Assembly: GCA_965153455.1 (NCBI GenBank)
Contig: OZ234496.1
Span: 19,212,304-19,276,303 of the forward strand
DNA length: 64,000 bases
From: Sphagnum compactum
Lineage: Eukaryota; Bryophyta; Sphagnopsida; Sphagnales
Direction of reading: 5' to 3'
The notes below the pieces were generated by a model. That model was not told the origin of the DNA. It did no database searches and saw nothing but the letters and a program-made list of their open reading frames with translations. Positions 1-11,900 of this stretch are shown piece after piece (within the stretch, counting starts at the first letter, position 1; every line of letters starts with the position of its first letter). Position numbers and translations under genes: made by a program.

Positions 1-689
1 GTATTGCATGTTTAACCTCATCATTATTTAGGTCATCCTCCCATTTTTTAGGTGGTTTATTTTGAAAAATATTAAGATATTTTTTACATAGCTTGATTTT
101 TGAAGTAAAATAGACATTATGAGAAATCACATCCGTTGAAACCACACTACCTTGCAACTAAAACTCAAAAAACAACTCATTTACAACTATTTTGCAACTA
201 TTTATTGGGTATTATAACTAGTTTGCAACTAGCCCCCTAAAAATATAATGTATTAATAAATAAATTGTCACATTAGAAAATCAATTAGTTGTATTATAGT
301 TGTAAGTGAGTTGAAAATGGATTTTCTATAAAGTAATTTATACACATTGTAGTCAATCATGTTTGACTTTTTCAAAAGTTGCATTGTAGTTGCATGTGGC
401 AATTATTTTAGAACTGTTGTAAATGTGCCATTAAAACAACAACTATGTTACAACAAGGTACAATGTACATACATGTGATTATGCCATGTGTCCACATTTC
501 CACCACCCATTATTTAATACATTTGCAACTGGTTTTCAATTATGATTCCCATTGATATAATTAGCCCAACCACTAGTGCGCCATTATTAAATTACTATTA
601 TTTAATTATGTCATGACTATAATACAATTATTTATAACTTAATAAAGATACATATTCACTAATTATTTATATCTTCATCATATGTCTTT

Positions 690-2110
690 CATTTTGAGTG
701 ATTTAAAATGCTATGGGAGTGCTACTTCAAGCTTTAAAAATCATCTTTGAAATCTAAAGGAAAAGAAATAATGAATAAATAACAAGAAGAGAAATAAACT
801 TTCCAATTTACAAAACACATTTTTTTTCCCTCTTTGGACCCCTCCTACTTTCAAACCTCATAACGTTCTTATTTTGTATTCATTTAAAACAATTTAAAAT
901 GTATAAGAATGCCACATGAAGTTCTACAAATCATTTTGGAACTATAGTAACAATATAACAACAAATGTTTTTTTTTAGGTGTTTGGAAACTAGCCTTTGT
1001 CGCAACCTTAGCCTTGGGCTCGCGACCAAAGTAAGGGCCTGCAAAAGTGCGGGCCAAGAATGAAGCCCGGGAGTCACATTTTCATGCTCCCGGGAGTGTA
1101 GGAGAGTGTGAGGGAATGAACCTCCACACTCCCAAGTGAGCTCCCACTTTGGGAGTTGGAGTCCCTATGGACTTCCAAATATTCAAAGAGTGATTGCAAG
1201 GGTCAAAACTCATTGGATTGAAAAGTTCCTTATACCATTGGAAAGCTCTTGGAACGTAAATGTTTAAAATGGGTTTGCATGATCCATTTTGGGTACTTAA
1301 AACATAAATTATGGCCAAAAGAAGGGCCGGGAGTCAAATTGCCAATTGATTTTCGATCACTAAACGTCAGGAATCGCCTTGATTTAATTGCGCGAAGGTG
1401 ACATGCCACATATCGTTGAAAAGCTCTCGACAAGGTCTACAACTTTGCTTTAGAAATCATTTCAATCAAAGGTCTCCAAAAACCGTTATGGTCCTCCAAA
1501 ATCGCAAGAATCCCAATTTCGAAAATTTCGGGACTCCCAACTTGGGAGTCCTGGGACAAAATGACATTTGGGTGCTGGCCCCATGGTTAGGCACAGAGAA
1601 TATTATAAAGGGGAAGGTGGTGGCTTCCCCCAAGTCCGAGCTGTGGTGAGTCTTGTGAGTCCGTGTTTGCTCGTGGTTCGTCCGTGCACCAAAAGTGCTC
1701 CAACTATGCACTAACCAATTTGTTGTTTGGTTTGTGTAGGTCCATGTGAATAATTGACATGCTTGTCATTTGTCCTACTCCCTATCTCGGAGTTCCAACA
1801 CACCCCTCTACCCTCAAAGTGTTGCGAGCCAAAGAGCGCATCCCAACTCCTTATCTTTTCGTTATTTTCACCTTTGGACTCATAGTTGAGTCTATGAAGG
1901 AGTTTGGGGGTGTGTCACGCCACTTGAAGTTCTACAAATCATTTTTGAAATTTAAAAACAATAAAACAACATTAATTTTTTTAGGTGTTTGGAAACTAGC
2001 CTTTGTAACAATTAAGGGTTTGTTTTTTTTGAATCTTGGACTCCCTCTACTTTGGGGGGCCATAACTTTTTCAATTTTATTCTATTTAGTGTCATGCACA
2101 TTGTGTTGAC
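690..2110. repeat. Degenerate ~200 bp tandem repeat interrupted by an LTR-like sequence
   Basis: Three related copies are visible. Copies start near 690, 885 and 1918 and share blocks such as gaagttctacaaatcattt, ttaggtgtttggaaactagc and a cctctttggac/ccctctactttgg segment. The second copy stops at 997 and the third begins at 1918, with the 920 bp LTR-like repeat lying exactly between them. No coding potential is apparent. Confidence 0.55.
998..1917 (+). mobile_element. Solo-LTR-like repeat, copy 1
   Basis: This 920 bp segment begins TGTCGCAACC and ends GTGTGTCA. It is homologous along its length to the complement of 59617-60564, which has clear LTR borders and a target duplication. Shared blocks include cccgggagt, cactttgggagttggagt and ggattgaaaagttcctta. 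A TATA-like stretch (tattataaagggg) at about 1599-1611 could be the LTR promoter. No primer-binding site, gag or pol lies beside it, so it is read as a solo LTR. Unlike copy 2 it has no target duplication; its flanks are homologous to each other instead. Confidence 0.65.
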
Positions 2111-3685
2111 AAATCATTAATGGAACATGGCAATTTTAAATTTATTTTTAAATTTAATATTTTTATTAACTTAATTTAAACATCATTCAACTTAAGGCCA
2201 ATAATATATTGACATGTGGTGCTTAAATCAACAAGTAGGTAGGCTTAAAGTAGGTAAACATTATTATCTAGATTTTTTAAGCTAGTTAAGTAAGTAATTA
2301 GGCCTAGGAAGATAAATAGGTAGGTTTAAAGTAGGTAGGTAGGTCATTTGATATAATCCTATTTCATTTTGGGTTTAAGCTTTCGGGCAAAATTTTTTTA
2401 TTGGTTTATTCCAAATGTCATTCTTTTTTAATACTTTAAATGCACTTAGTTATATATTTTGCAAACTTGAAAGGTAGGACAAACAATATGGGATAAAAAA
2501 ATTAGTTACCTTTTAATTGCAACTCACTTGTGACTATTACAAGACAAATTAGTGAGAAAACATTTAAACTTTCAAATAATTTTAGATTTTAATGTACATT
2601 GTCCCTTTGCCTTTCACGTGGAAAAGGTTGTTTTAAACCTTGTTTTGGTGTACCCATGGCCGTTTAAATTGCTCAAAAAAGACACAAAACGAGGAAAATA
2701 TGGTTGTTAAAAATAAGTGGGGTCAATGTTTGGTCATTGGCCTAATTCACATTTTGAAATTCAACACATTCATCTTTTTCATGGTTTTTTTGTGTTGTTC
2801 ATTTTCCTCTATAACTTAAATAATACATGTAGATTTTAACTTGGTGCATTCATAGCACTTTAGATTATTGAAAATGGACAAAAAAAAGGAGGATATAATA
2901 TTTAGAAATAAAATGTCATTTTAAGAAAATGTTTTATGCTTCTTTTATGTTGTTATTTGCCTTTAGAGTTGAAACATATAATGTACAATTTTTTTGATGT
3001 TTAAAATTAAGGATTTTGAGGTTTACAAAGGAATATTTAAGTATATCCTAATGGATTTGATAATACAATGTATACATTATATCAATATCACTTGAGGATT
3101 ACATTTTCACTTTCAGTAAATTGTATAATATGTAGGTGGTATTATAACATGTTGGTTGTAACATAGTTGATGACGAGTCATATTGAAGTTGAACAAAATC
3201 CCAAATTGGTGGATCGGCACTATTTACATAGTGGAAACCTAGTGGTAATAATAGTTGTATCAATGGCAAGTTTAGTTGAAAATTAGTTAATTAAGTTGAA
3301 AGTACCATTTCAAATGGATGGTGGAAATGCAGACATGTGGCTTGATCGTACATGCCACTTTGTACAATCAATTACAATGTAATCACACATGAAGTTGCAC
3401 ATGAAATCACACATATAGGCCAATCATATAGTATTTCTGTGAAATTACTGTGCAACTTGGTTAGAACGTCAAATACATTTGACCACAACCATATAGACGA
3501 TGTGTACATACATTTGTATAGGACCCATTTTGCAATTGATGTGCAACTATAATATTTGACATGGATTTTTAAGATAAACATGATCATATTTCTAAAAGGT
3601 AGTTGTAGTCTAGTTGGTTGGTAGTTTCATAAGAGTCCCTAGTTGTAAGGCAATGAAGTTTCCTCAGACATGATTTCTCATAATG

Positions 3686-5865
3686 ATATTCTCCCTTGCT
3701 CCCATTGTTTTAAAACCAAAAGTGTGGCCCCATTTGCATTTTCTTTCCAAATTCTTGAGTCCACTATCAATTGCATTTCCTTTAAGGATTGATGATCTTG
3801 ATAATTGGGTTGCCTTTGTGCTTTTCTAATAGATGTTTTTCATGGTTTAAAATTTCTTACTAAAGGTGTCTTGTATCTTGCATATATATTTTTTGTTTTT
3901 TGCACATGCTACATTGTATACTACACTTGCTATACTGTAAAAAACAAGATATCTTCATGATGCACATGTTGTTCATCATCTTCCAATTTTAAAGCTTCAT
4001 TATGCTAATACCCTCCTTGATCCAATTGTCTTTGCAAAATTCAAGTCACCATTTAAAGCATGTTTTCTTTTTGTGTCCATTGTTCATATTGACAAACCTC
4101 TTTTTCAAACTCAAACTTTTATGACAACTACCATTTAGATTCTTGTCCTAAAAAAATCAATCAATCAAAAATTGTAGAAACAAAAAATAATACAAAACAA
4201 ATTTCCTCTCACATTCTCCATCTATTTTTTGGAACAATAAAAATTAACATCGGAACTTTAAAAAAATTGATTTTTTTTCCTTGAATTCATCTTAGCAATA
4301 GTCACCAAGTGGGAAGTTTTATTTTTAACAAAAAAGATTTCACTAAAAAAATCCTTGCCACATAATCTATGCTCCAAAACATATACTTTTGAATTCTATA
4401 AAAAAAATAACACAAACTTGTACAATTCCTGGCTACAACAACTATTGTATACTTTTTAAAAATAATTCATCACCAAAACGCAAAATTTATTGAATCAAAA
4501 TTCTTCATGTTTCAAAAACAAAAAAATACATGTAAAAATAACAAAAGACAAACAATGTGTCTAGAATTCTATATCTTTAATTCCTCCTTTATGCTCTATT
4601 TTCAATTATCCGGTATTCCCCACAACGACCTCATGGAAAAAGATGAATTCAAATCTTCTTTCCGAACAAAATTCAAATCCTTATTCCAACCTTGATCGGC
4701 CCTAATTATTCTTTAACATGCCTTGATACGTCCTAGTTTGCCCTTCACATTAGAACCTTTATCTTCTTGACCAATGCCTTTTAGAGCTAATATCTCGCGA
4801 AGGAAATGTTAAATTTGAACTCAAAAACCCTTCAGGAATGAACTATGTATGTTAAGAAGCAACATTTGGGGTTTTTATCATGGTATGAATGTAAGTCTTG
4901 GCTCAAAATGTAGGGGGAATTGGGCTATGCAAAACACTAAATACACCACCACCACCCCCCCCCCCCCCCCCCCAAGGGCAAGGATATTGTGTTTAGATTC
5001 ATTATAGAGTATAGTAGCTTAAGGGATTTTGGCCCCTAGGTAATAATAGGTCTATTTTTATACCAGGATTTTTGAAAGATGATATTTTGGCTTGTGTCGA
5101 AACCTGAGATTAGTTATAGAGTTATAATATCTTTAAAGATTTTGGTTTCTTTTGGAGGATTTTTTGAAGAGTATATTTTTGCATGGTGAAATATTCGAAT
5201 TTCCCTAATTCTTCATTTGCACTAAGATACTTTGTTAATGCCAATGGCAAGGCCACAGTGTGACACACCTCTTGTTCCTTTTGAATTTTTAATTGCCATA
5301 AATAATTCATTCCCATGAAAGAAGTAGAATACTCTTATCGATTTTGACAGGTTTCAAGGGGGTATGAAACTCAGTTTAGCAACAAATTTGGTGCTAAACT
5401 TGAGTTTGCCGTGTCCTTTCTTTCCTTGGACGCCTTCAACCAATCACTTCTGCTGGTATGTGTACTGTAGTTATGAATGTTTTGGGAGCTTGGTGCATTC
5501 TGAGGCTCAGTATTTCATACCCAGATTTAATCAAATTTCATTACTTTGCCGACAACAGCCAGGAGGGTATGAAGCATCAAATTAGGGGTGCAACTCAGCC
5601 CAACAGGGCATGACAGGTAACTCTACTAATGTAGAGCACTCAATTTTACTCCAAGATCAACTCAATTTTACTCCAGATGTCACAAAGAAGTGCCACTTTT
5701 TGGTACTTTATGAAGCCACTTGCATGGTGTTTTGGAAATCAAAGAGAACGAAATGAATAGATGATGAAAATAATGAAATGTCCTCGAGTGTAGCCATTAC
5801 TCTTTTCAAAACACCTCGCCCTTTGTGGAGGAGAGAGAAGTTCTGCTTGGTGATGTGCCCTCCAT
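3686..5865. other. AT-rich intergenic stretch, no gene seen
   Basis: The sequence is AT-rich with only short open frames that lack family-like motifs. A cytosine homopolymer run (about 4951-4973) is the only striking feature. No splice-linked coding pattern or RNA gene was recognised. Confidence 0.6.
4951..4973. repeat. Poly-C tract
   Basis: A run of about 20 or more cytosines preceded by a short (CCA)n stretch. Such runs are length-unstable and error-prone in assemblies. Confidence 0.85.
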
Positions 5866-6344
5866 ATACACTAGAAAATTTCTGCCTAGGCATGAAATTA
5901 GGGTTATCCCCAAGTCAAAAGGGGGGGGGGGGGGGGGGGAGCAGGAGGCACGACACAAGTTTCCTAGGGCCTAATTTTTTAGCAACATCATGAATTAAGT
6001 TGCCTGGTTCAAACTCATTCTTTTACCTTTAACTTATCTACAAGTCATTTTCGTTTTTAAATCTTTGTTTGTTTAAAGAAGCAAAAAGAAAAATCATGCT
6101 AGTCTTTACATAGGTTCAGACTCTTTCTGGATTTTCGACCTGTTCCCTCAGCCTACTGGCTTACCAGCCACCAGCCAGGATCTCAAATGCAGAAGAATCT
6201 GTTTTCAGACCCTTCTCCTATACTAAAAACCCCTTTTTGCCCCAAATCCTCATTGTAAGGTGCCATCCTAACAACTAATCTACTGCATTTATGTGTTATC
6301 GTCCATAACTATGGAATGCACCCAGCAGAAATTTTCTAGTGTAT
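5866..6344. repeat. Inverted-repeat-bounded segment (possible MITE)
   Basis: The 20-mer atacactagaaaatttctgc at 5866-5885 is present as its exact reverse complement at 6325-6344. A third near-copy of the same arm (gcagaaaatttctagtgt) starts at 6787. The bounded ~480 bp has no coding capacity. This could be a small TIR element or a scattered terminal-repeat family; the family is not recognised. Confidence 0.4.
5922..5939. repeat. Poly-G tract
   Basis: A guanine homopolymer of about 18 bases, possibly an assembly or length-variable site. Confidence 0.85.
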
Positions 6345-6544
6345 CTTGAGGGTGCCTTATTGACACAAAATGTTAGTAAGATGTGAATGAAATCGCACAA
6401 TGATTCACACCTAAGCAAATGGAAAGATTGCTCATTTTGTATACTTAAAATTTTATATCCAAGTCCTTACAAAATTCCACAATATTTTCATCGACACCCA
6501 AAGCAATGCTCCATTTTTGCACACATGAAATGACAAATGTATTT

Positions 6545-6571
6545 GTGTGTGTGTGTGTGCGCGTGTGTGTG
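6545..6571. repeat. TG/CG dinucleotide microsatellite
   Basis: Alternating tgtgtg...gcgcgtgtg repeat, a simple sequence repeat. Confidence 0.85.
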
Positions 6572-6794
6572 TTAGTGTTATAGGGGTAAATCCCGAGGAT
6601 GAGGCCATTCCAAATATAAGGGGAATAAGGCAAGGGAGTAACCGACTCTGACCCCGCATTTTGAGATTGTCCCTAACCATGGGGCTCTACCCCTCCTTAC
6701 AATGTGAAGAAGTATATAGAAGGGATCTAAACATACATATGTCATGGGGCCTCGGAGTGAGAGGGTTGTTAGTTCATAAAGCACTGGCAGAAAA

Positions 6795-6814
6795 TTTCTA
6801 GTGTACACTAGAAA
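6795..6814. repeat. Perfect 20 bp palindrome
   Basis: TTTCTAGTGTACACTAGAAA is identical to its own reverse complement. Its half-site is the same as the end of the inverted-repeat arms at 5866 and 6325, so it looks like two element termini joined head to head. Confidence 0.6.
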
Positions 6815-7296
6815 AAGCAACCTTCTCTAGTGAAATTTCTCCTTGACAAAGATGGAGACATTTTGAGAAGTACAATGTTTGATTTGATGGAGGCATTTTT
6901 GCTCTTAGAAAAATTTGCCCATGATATGGTGGGTATCATGAGGACAAACAAAATAATAATTTTTTTCTAGTGCTTTTTATGAGGGTAACAACTAACAACC
7001 TCATAGCAAGGCATTCACAAAATAAGTGTCCCTCAACTCAACTCTAGCCTTTGAGCTGACATTTATTTGAAGAGCACGTCACACCTTTTTTTTTTGGGTA
7101 CACCTTCTCCTTAAGAGTGGGAGGTTGAGGGAAGGTCTTAGGCACACTTTCCACTCTTTAAAGAGTACGTATAATACATCCATCCATGGTCTTTTATAGT
7201 TGGTATATAATGGCAAGATCTAAGAGAAGATCTAAGAAGATGCCCTTCAAATGTACTTAGGGAATTTCTCCAAGTGCTTTATGTTGCTTTTACCAA

Positions 7297-7783
7297 TCTT
7301 ATATATAAATTCAGTAAGTGACGGAGGTTTTGGGGGTGGGGGAGGGAGAGGCCGGTGAAGCAACGGGTGATAGGGCTTGGTAACGGGGTGGGGGGGGGCG
7401 AGCACGGGGTGGAGGGGGGCCATCGGGGCGGGAAGTTAATTATATATAATAGGGGAACCGAGGGGAGGATCAACGGGTTAAAGAATCGGAGTGAAAAATG
7501 CGAAGGACGAGGGGAGGGGTCGACGGGGTAAAAAATCGAAGTGGGCAATGGGAAGGACAACCGGGCAGGGCTTGGTAACGAGACGAGGGGGGCCAGCATG
7601 GGGCGAGAAGTTAATTATATATAACAGGGGAACGCGAGGGGGGATCAGCGGGTTAAAGAATCGGAGTGAAAAATGCAAAGGACGAAGGAGGGGGGGTCGA
7701 CGAGGTAAAGAACCGGAGTTGGCAATGGGAAGGATCGAGTGAGGGGAGCTCGACGGGTGCATTATGCATCGGGTTCACACTAA
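7297..7783 (+). mobile_element. Small non-autonomous Helitron
   Basis: The 487 bp segment starts TCTTATATATAAA and ends CTAA. It is preceded by A (7296) and followed by T (7784), as expected for insertion into an AT dinucleotide. About 9 bases before the CTAA end there is a short palindromic stretch (ggtgcattatgcatc), matching the subterminal hairpin of Helitrons. The same 13-base 5' end occurs at 43494 and 43693. The interior is GC-rich and tandemly repeated and codes for nothing recognisable. The boundaries follow the known Helitron rules (5'-TC, 3'-hairpin-CTRR, A|T insertion); the call is not confirmed by an empty site. Confidence 0.7.
7372..7745. repeat. Two tandem ~180-195 bp units inside the Helitron
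   Basis: Units begin with gggcttggtaacg at 7372 and 7567, and both continue through gaagttaattatatataa and gggttaaagaatcggagtga. Shorter ~65 bp sub-repeats (cgggttaaagaatcgga / cggggtaaaaaatcgaa / cgaggtaaagaaccgga) occur inside each. Open frames here are low-complexity by-products of the repeat. Confidence 0.75.
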
Positions 7784-8974
7784 TTCCTTTTAACACAACA
7801 ACAAAATGGTTGCCTTTTTGTAAAATTAGGTGCTTCCTAAAGAAGAGGTGGCTTGGAACTTTGGTTCCCTATAATTTTGGCAACTTCTCCCTTTGTAATA
7901 TGTGTGTGTTATTGTTTTGTGGTTGCTTTTTGACTCTTGGGCTCCTGAAAAATCACTGCTGTTAGCAGAGCACTAATCTAGGAAGGAATATTTTGTATTG
8001 AATGCCAAATAGGTGGGGTTTAGGGTGGGGTCCCCATCCCCCCCCCACCCCCGCCAACCTTTGTTTTAGGCGAATCTTTTGACAAAGGCTTTGATCTTTG
8101 GTGGGGTTGTTGGAGAGAAGTAAGTGTGTAGCAATGAGGACATTCTTCTTCTTCTTCTTCATTTCATCATCCCTGGTGAATAATCCTTTTGAGAATATTG
8201 CTGTAAGCTTCAGTTTTCTTCCTTCCTTTCTTTCACATTTTATAGCATTTTGGAAGTTGGGTCGTGGTAATTTTTGTCATGTTGTAGTGCTTTTTGTTGA
8301 GTTGGGATCATGAATGAGTTTTGTGTTAAAATAGCTTGATTGCTTTGAGGTTTTTGCTTGTGTTTGTATGAAGAAGCTTCATAATAGGAGAAAATGTTTT
8401 TGATAGACATGAAGCTGTTTGGGGTTTTTTTTTTGGCTTATGTATGTGTTGTAAAGAAGCTTCATAAAACATATATTTTCTTTGGAGAGAAATGAAACTT
8501 TCTCACCAAGAGGAGTAATTGGGTGTTTCTGGAACCTAAGGGTGTTTTCAGCTAAAGCATGAATAGAAAGATTCAAAGCATGAATAGAGAGATTCATGAA
8601 GATTTGAAATATTAATTGTTTGTGTTGTGAAGCTCTAATACTGTCCATAATTGTTTTTGCTTGCTCCAAGGAAGTGAAAGCTTTGAGACTATGAGAAGAA
8701 AATTGGATTTTGGAACTTAATGGGTTGTTATTTCAGCTGGGCATGGATGCATGAATTGCATGGCTTGATTTTGGATTTTGGTTTTTGGGTTTGTGCTTGG
8801 TGATCTGAATCTGATATTCTGTTCTTTTCCCATGGAAATGAAAGGTTTCAACAAGGGACTAGTTCTGGAACATAATTCTATGTTGTTACCATTGCATATG
8901 CATGAATTGAATGGTTTTGGGTTGCTGGTTTGCTTGTGATGTGAAGCTATCTGGAACAGTGAAATTGCAAAGAA

Positions 8975-11900
8975 ATGAAGTTGGCACCAAGAGAAGTCGA
9001 CAAGCTTGCCCTTCATGCAGCAGGTGTGCTTGCACAGAAAAGACTTGCCAGGGGAATTCCTCTCAACCACCCTGAAGCTGTTGCCCTCATAGCAACGCAG
9101 GTAGGGGTTTCACCCTAACTTCTTAAACCCTTTGTTTTGGCTGTAGCCAAACAAATCTCTTCTCTTTCTCTTGTGTGGAAAGAGGAGAGAAGTTTGATTA
9201 CATTTGTTCACAGTGGGCATCTTATCCATGTGATCTCCATGTCAGTCCAGGTCCTGGAATTCATACGAGATGGGAAGTCTGTGGCAGAACTCATGGATCT
9301 TGGCAAACAGCTACTTGGAAGGTGAGTTGATTTGTCCACTGCTTGTTGGTGCATTTACTTCTGGGTGCATACATCTACAAGCAGAAAAAATCATATATTC
9401 TTTGAAGCCAGGATCAAAGAAGTGTAGAATTCTTGCTCTATAATTCACTAGTGCATGTTTGCATAGGTTGTTCACGTGTCTGAAGAAGAAATCGTGTTCA
9501 GAAGATCAGTGAAATTTTTTCTGTTGATTTTATGTGATTTTTCGCTTGGGAATTCCTTGCACAAAACTGTAATTGGGTCATTTCAAATATTAACTTATTG
9601 CTGAGCTATTTGGTGTGAGGATGTACAGGCGGCAGGTGCTTCCTGCAGTACCACATCTCGTGGAGACAGTGCAGGTATTGACAAAGCATTTTTTATATTG
9701 TAATATAGCACTCTTGCTGCCATCTCTGAGCATTGGGTCTGTCCAGAAAGCAGGACTGCTTGTTGTGAAACAAGGTTCAAACCCCAGTAACAAAGGGTTT
9801 TTTTAATAGGGTTCATGGATGCATGCATATGTATGACCTGAAAAAGAGAGGTTGATATATGTCATTGCAGGTGGAGGGAACTTTCAGAGATGGAACAAAG
9901 CTTGTCACCGTCCATAATCCTTTCACAAGGGAAAATGGGGATTTGGCTTTAGCCTTGCATGGCTCTTTTCTTCCAGGTGTGCATCTCTAAGCTGACTTAG
10001 GGTTTCTTTGAGCAAACAGGTACTCTTGTGTCTGTAGTTTCTGATGGTGAAAGTGCCACTGTCATTTGTTTTAAATTCCCTCAATTTTGTGATTTTTTTG
10101 CTACTCTGTCTATGCAGTGCCACCACTATCAGCCTTTCCAGTACTTTTGGAAGAAGCACTGCCTGGTCAAATGATTGTTGCTCCTGGCAAGATTATATGC
10201 AGTGCAGGTCGGAGAGCTGTGATACTCTCTGTCAGTAACCAAGCGGATCGCCCTATCCAGGTCTCTATTCTGTTCTCTGAAATCTGAGCTACCAGTGGTT
10301 TGCATGGGCCTAATTTCTGCATTTTAACTCCAAACCTGTCCCTCTGCAGAAACCATTAAGAAAATTGTTCCACACAAGTAGAATGGAGTTCATTAGCCTT
10401 CCTGGAAGAAAACTGAGATCTGTGTTCTTTGCAGGTTGGAAGTCACTTCCATTTCATTGAGACCAACCCATATCTCATCTTTGACCGTGAGAAATCTTAT
10501 GGCATGCGCTTGAATATCATTGCCGGTACAGCAGTGCGCTTTGAGGTACATGGCCCTCTGTAATTTTCTTGAGATTTTTTTATGGATTTCTGTTGCATTT
10601 CAAGTTCAAGCTGTGTTTTTTCACACAAACTCAGGTGGCTGTGATATCACAAAAGACAGTAGTCAATGAGCTTACATTGCATTGGCTTATTGTTGAGGGT
10701 TGATTGATGTTGTTATAGCCAGGCGAGACCAAGAGCGTGTCACTTGTAAGTATTGGTGGAAGGAAGGTTATCCATGGAGGCAATGGCTTGGCAGAAGGTC
10801 CTGTGGACTCATCCCACCTTCCTCAGATCATGGCGGCTGTTCACAGCAGGAAGTTTGGGCATGCACAACAGCTTAATGCATTGTATGTCCAACAGGTCTC
10901 ACCACCCAATATGCCCATTGTATTGTTTTGGCAACTATTGGGTGCCCGAATAAATGCATTGGGGATTTGAAAAACAAGAGTCTCTTGATATACACTGTTG
11001 TAGACCAAGTGAATGTGGATCAGTCCATCATTGTACATCAACCATGAGAGAGTCAGCAATGGGTGTGGTATGATGGGACAGGACAGGTATTACTGGGGAA
11101 GATGAGAGATTGACGTGTGCAGTGGAGAAGGAACACTATGCAAACATGTTTGGACCTACTGTAGGTGATAAGATAAGGTTGGGAGACACTGATTTATATG
11201 CACAAGTGGAGTCTGACTTCACTGTGTATGGTGATGAATGTCTGTTTGGCGGAGGTAAAGTCCTCCGTGAGGGTATGGGGCAAGCCAGTGGCTATTTTGC
11301 CAAGGACACGTTGGATACTGTTATTACCAATGCATTGGTAATTGACTACACTGGCATCTACAAGGCAGACATTGGCATCAAGGATGGCTTGATAGTTGGA
11401 ATTGGGAAAGCAGGCAATCCAGAAGTCATGGATGGTGTCTCAGATGGCATGGTCTTTGGAGTAAGCTCTGCTTTCTCAAATGTTTTGCCCACTCTTCAAA
11501 AATGCATTTACTCAGCAGTATTGCAGAGAAAACGACATTGGTGACATTCCTTTGTGAGGCAAATTTTCTACAAAATGTCAATGCATCATCACAGTAAGGG
11601 AGCCATAAATTTTTTGTTGTTGCAATCTGCAAGGTGAACACTGAGTCAATATCAGGAGAGGGCCTGATCCTCACAGCTGGAGGTGTGGATACACATATTC
11701 ATTTCATATGTCCTCAACTTGCCGATGCGGCTATAGCAAGTGGTAACTTCCATTCCCTGTCTTGGGTTGTTGAAGTCTTTATGTATAGTTAATTGTTTTT
11801 CATCATCGGGTTCCTGGTTGCTGTATGGGTACTGAAGTCAATGCTGCTACTGGGTGCTCCATAGTAGCTGGCCTCCTATCCTTAATTGTTTGCAAGTACT

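Larger units (their letters stand above)
116..3685. mobile_element. Putative DNA transposon with long degenerate terminal inverted repeats
   Basis: The two ends read the same in opposite orientation. Position 116 starts cattatgagaaatca, and the reverse complement of 3671-3685 gives the same 15 bases. Similarity continues inward in patches for roughly 480 bp: ttgcaactaaa-like blocks near 150-180 match the complement of 3600-3660, and a block around 490-590 (containing catttccacca and cccattgatata) matches the complement of about 3200-3350. No transposase reading frame is visible and no convincing target duplication was found. Long-TIR elements of this kind are often Mutator-like, but the family assignment is inference. 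The interior holds a ~200 bp tandem repeat and an LTR-like insertion. Confidence 0.5.

Noticed and set aside
7279-7762. Pro/Ser-rich open frames in the GC-rich block
   Set aside because: They arise from tandem repeats inside the Helitron and show no domain or codon pattern.
9720-9805. Possible tRNA-like segment (ggttcaaaccccag)
   Set aside because: Only the T-loop-like word is present; no acceptor stem or anticodon arm could be paired, and it lies inside a urease intron.
10883-10904. Alternative donor at 10900 for urease exon 7
   Set aside because: It would leave phase 0 and no in-frame acceptor giving the conserved [11 protein letters not shown] segment; the GTATGT at 10883 fits.
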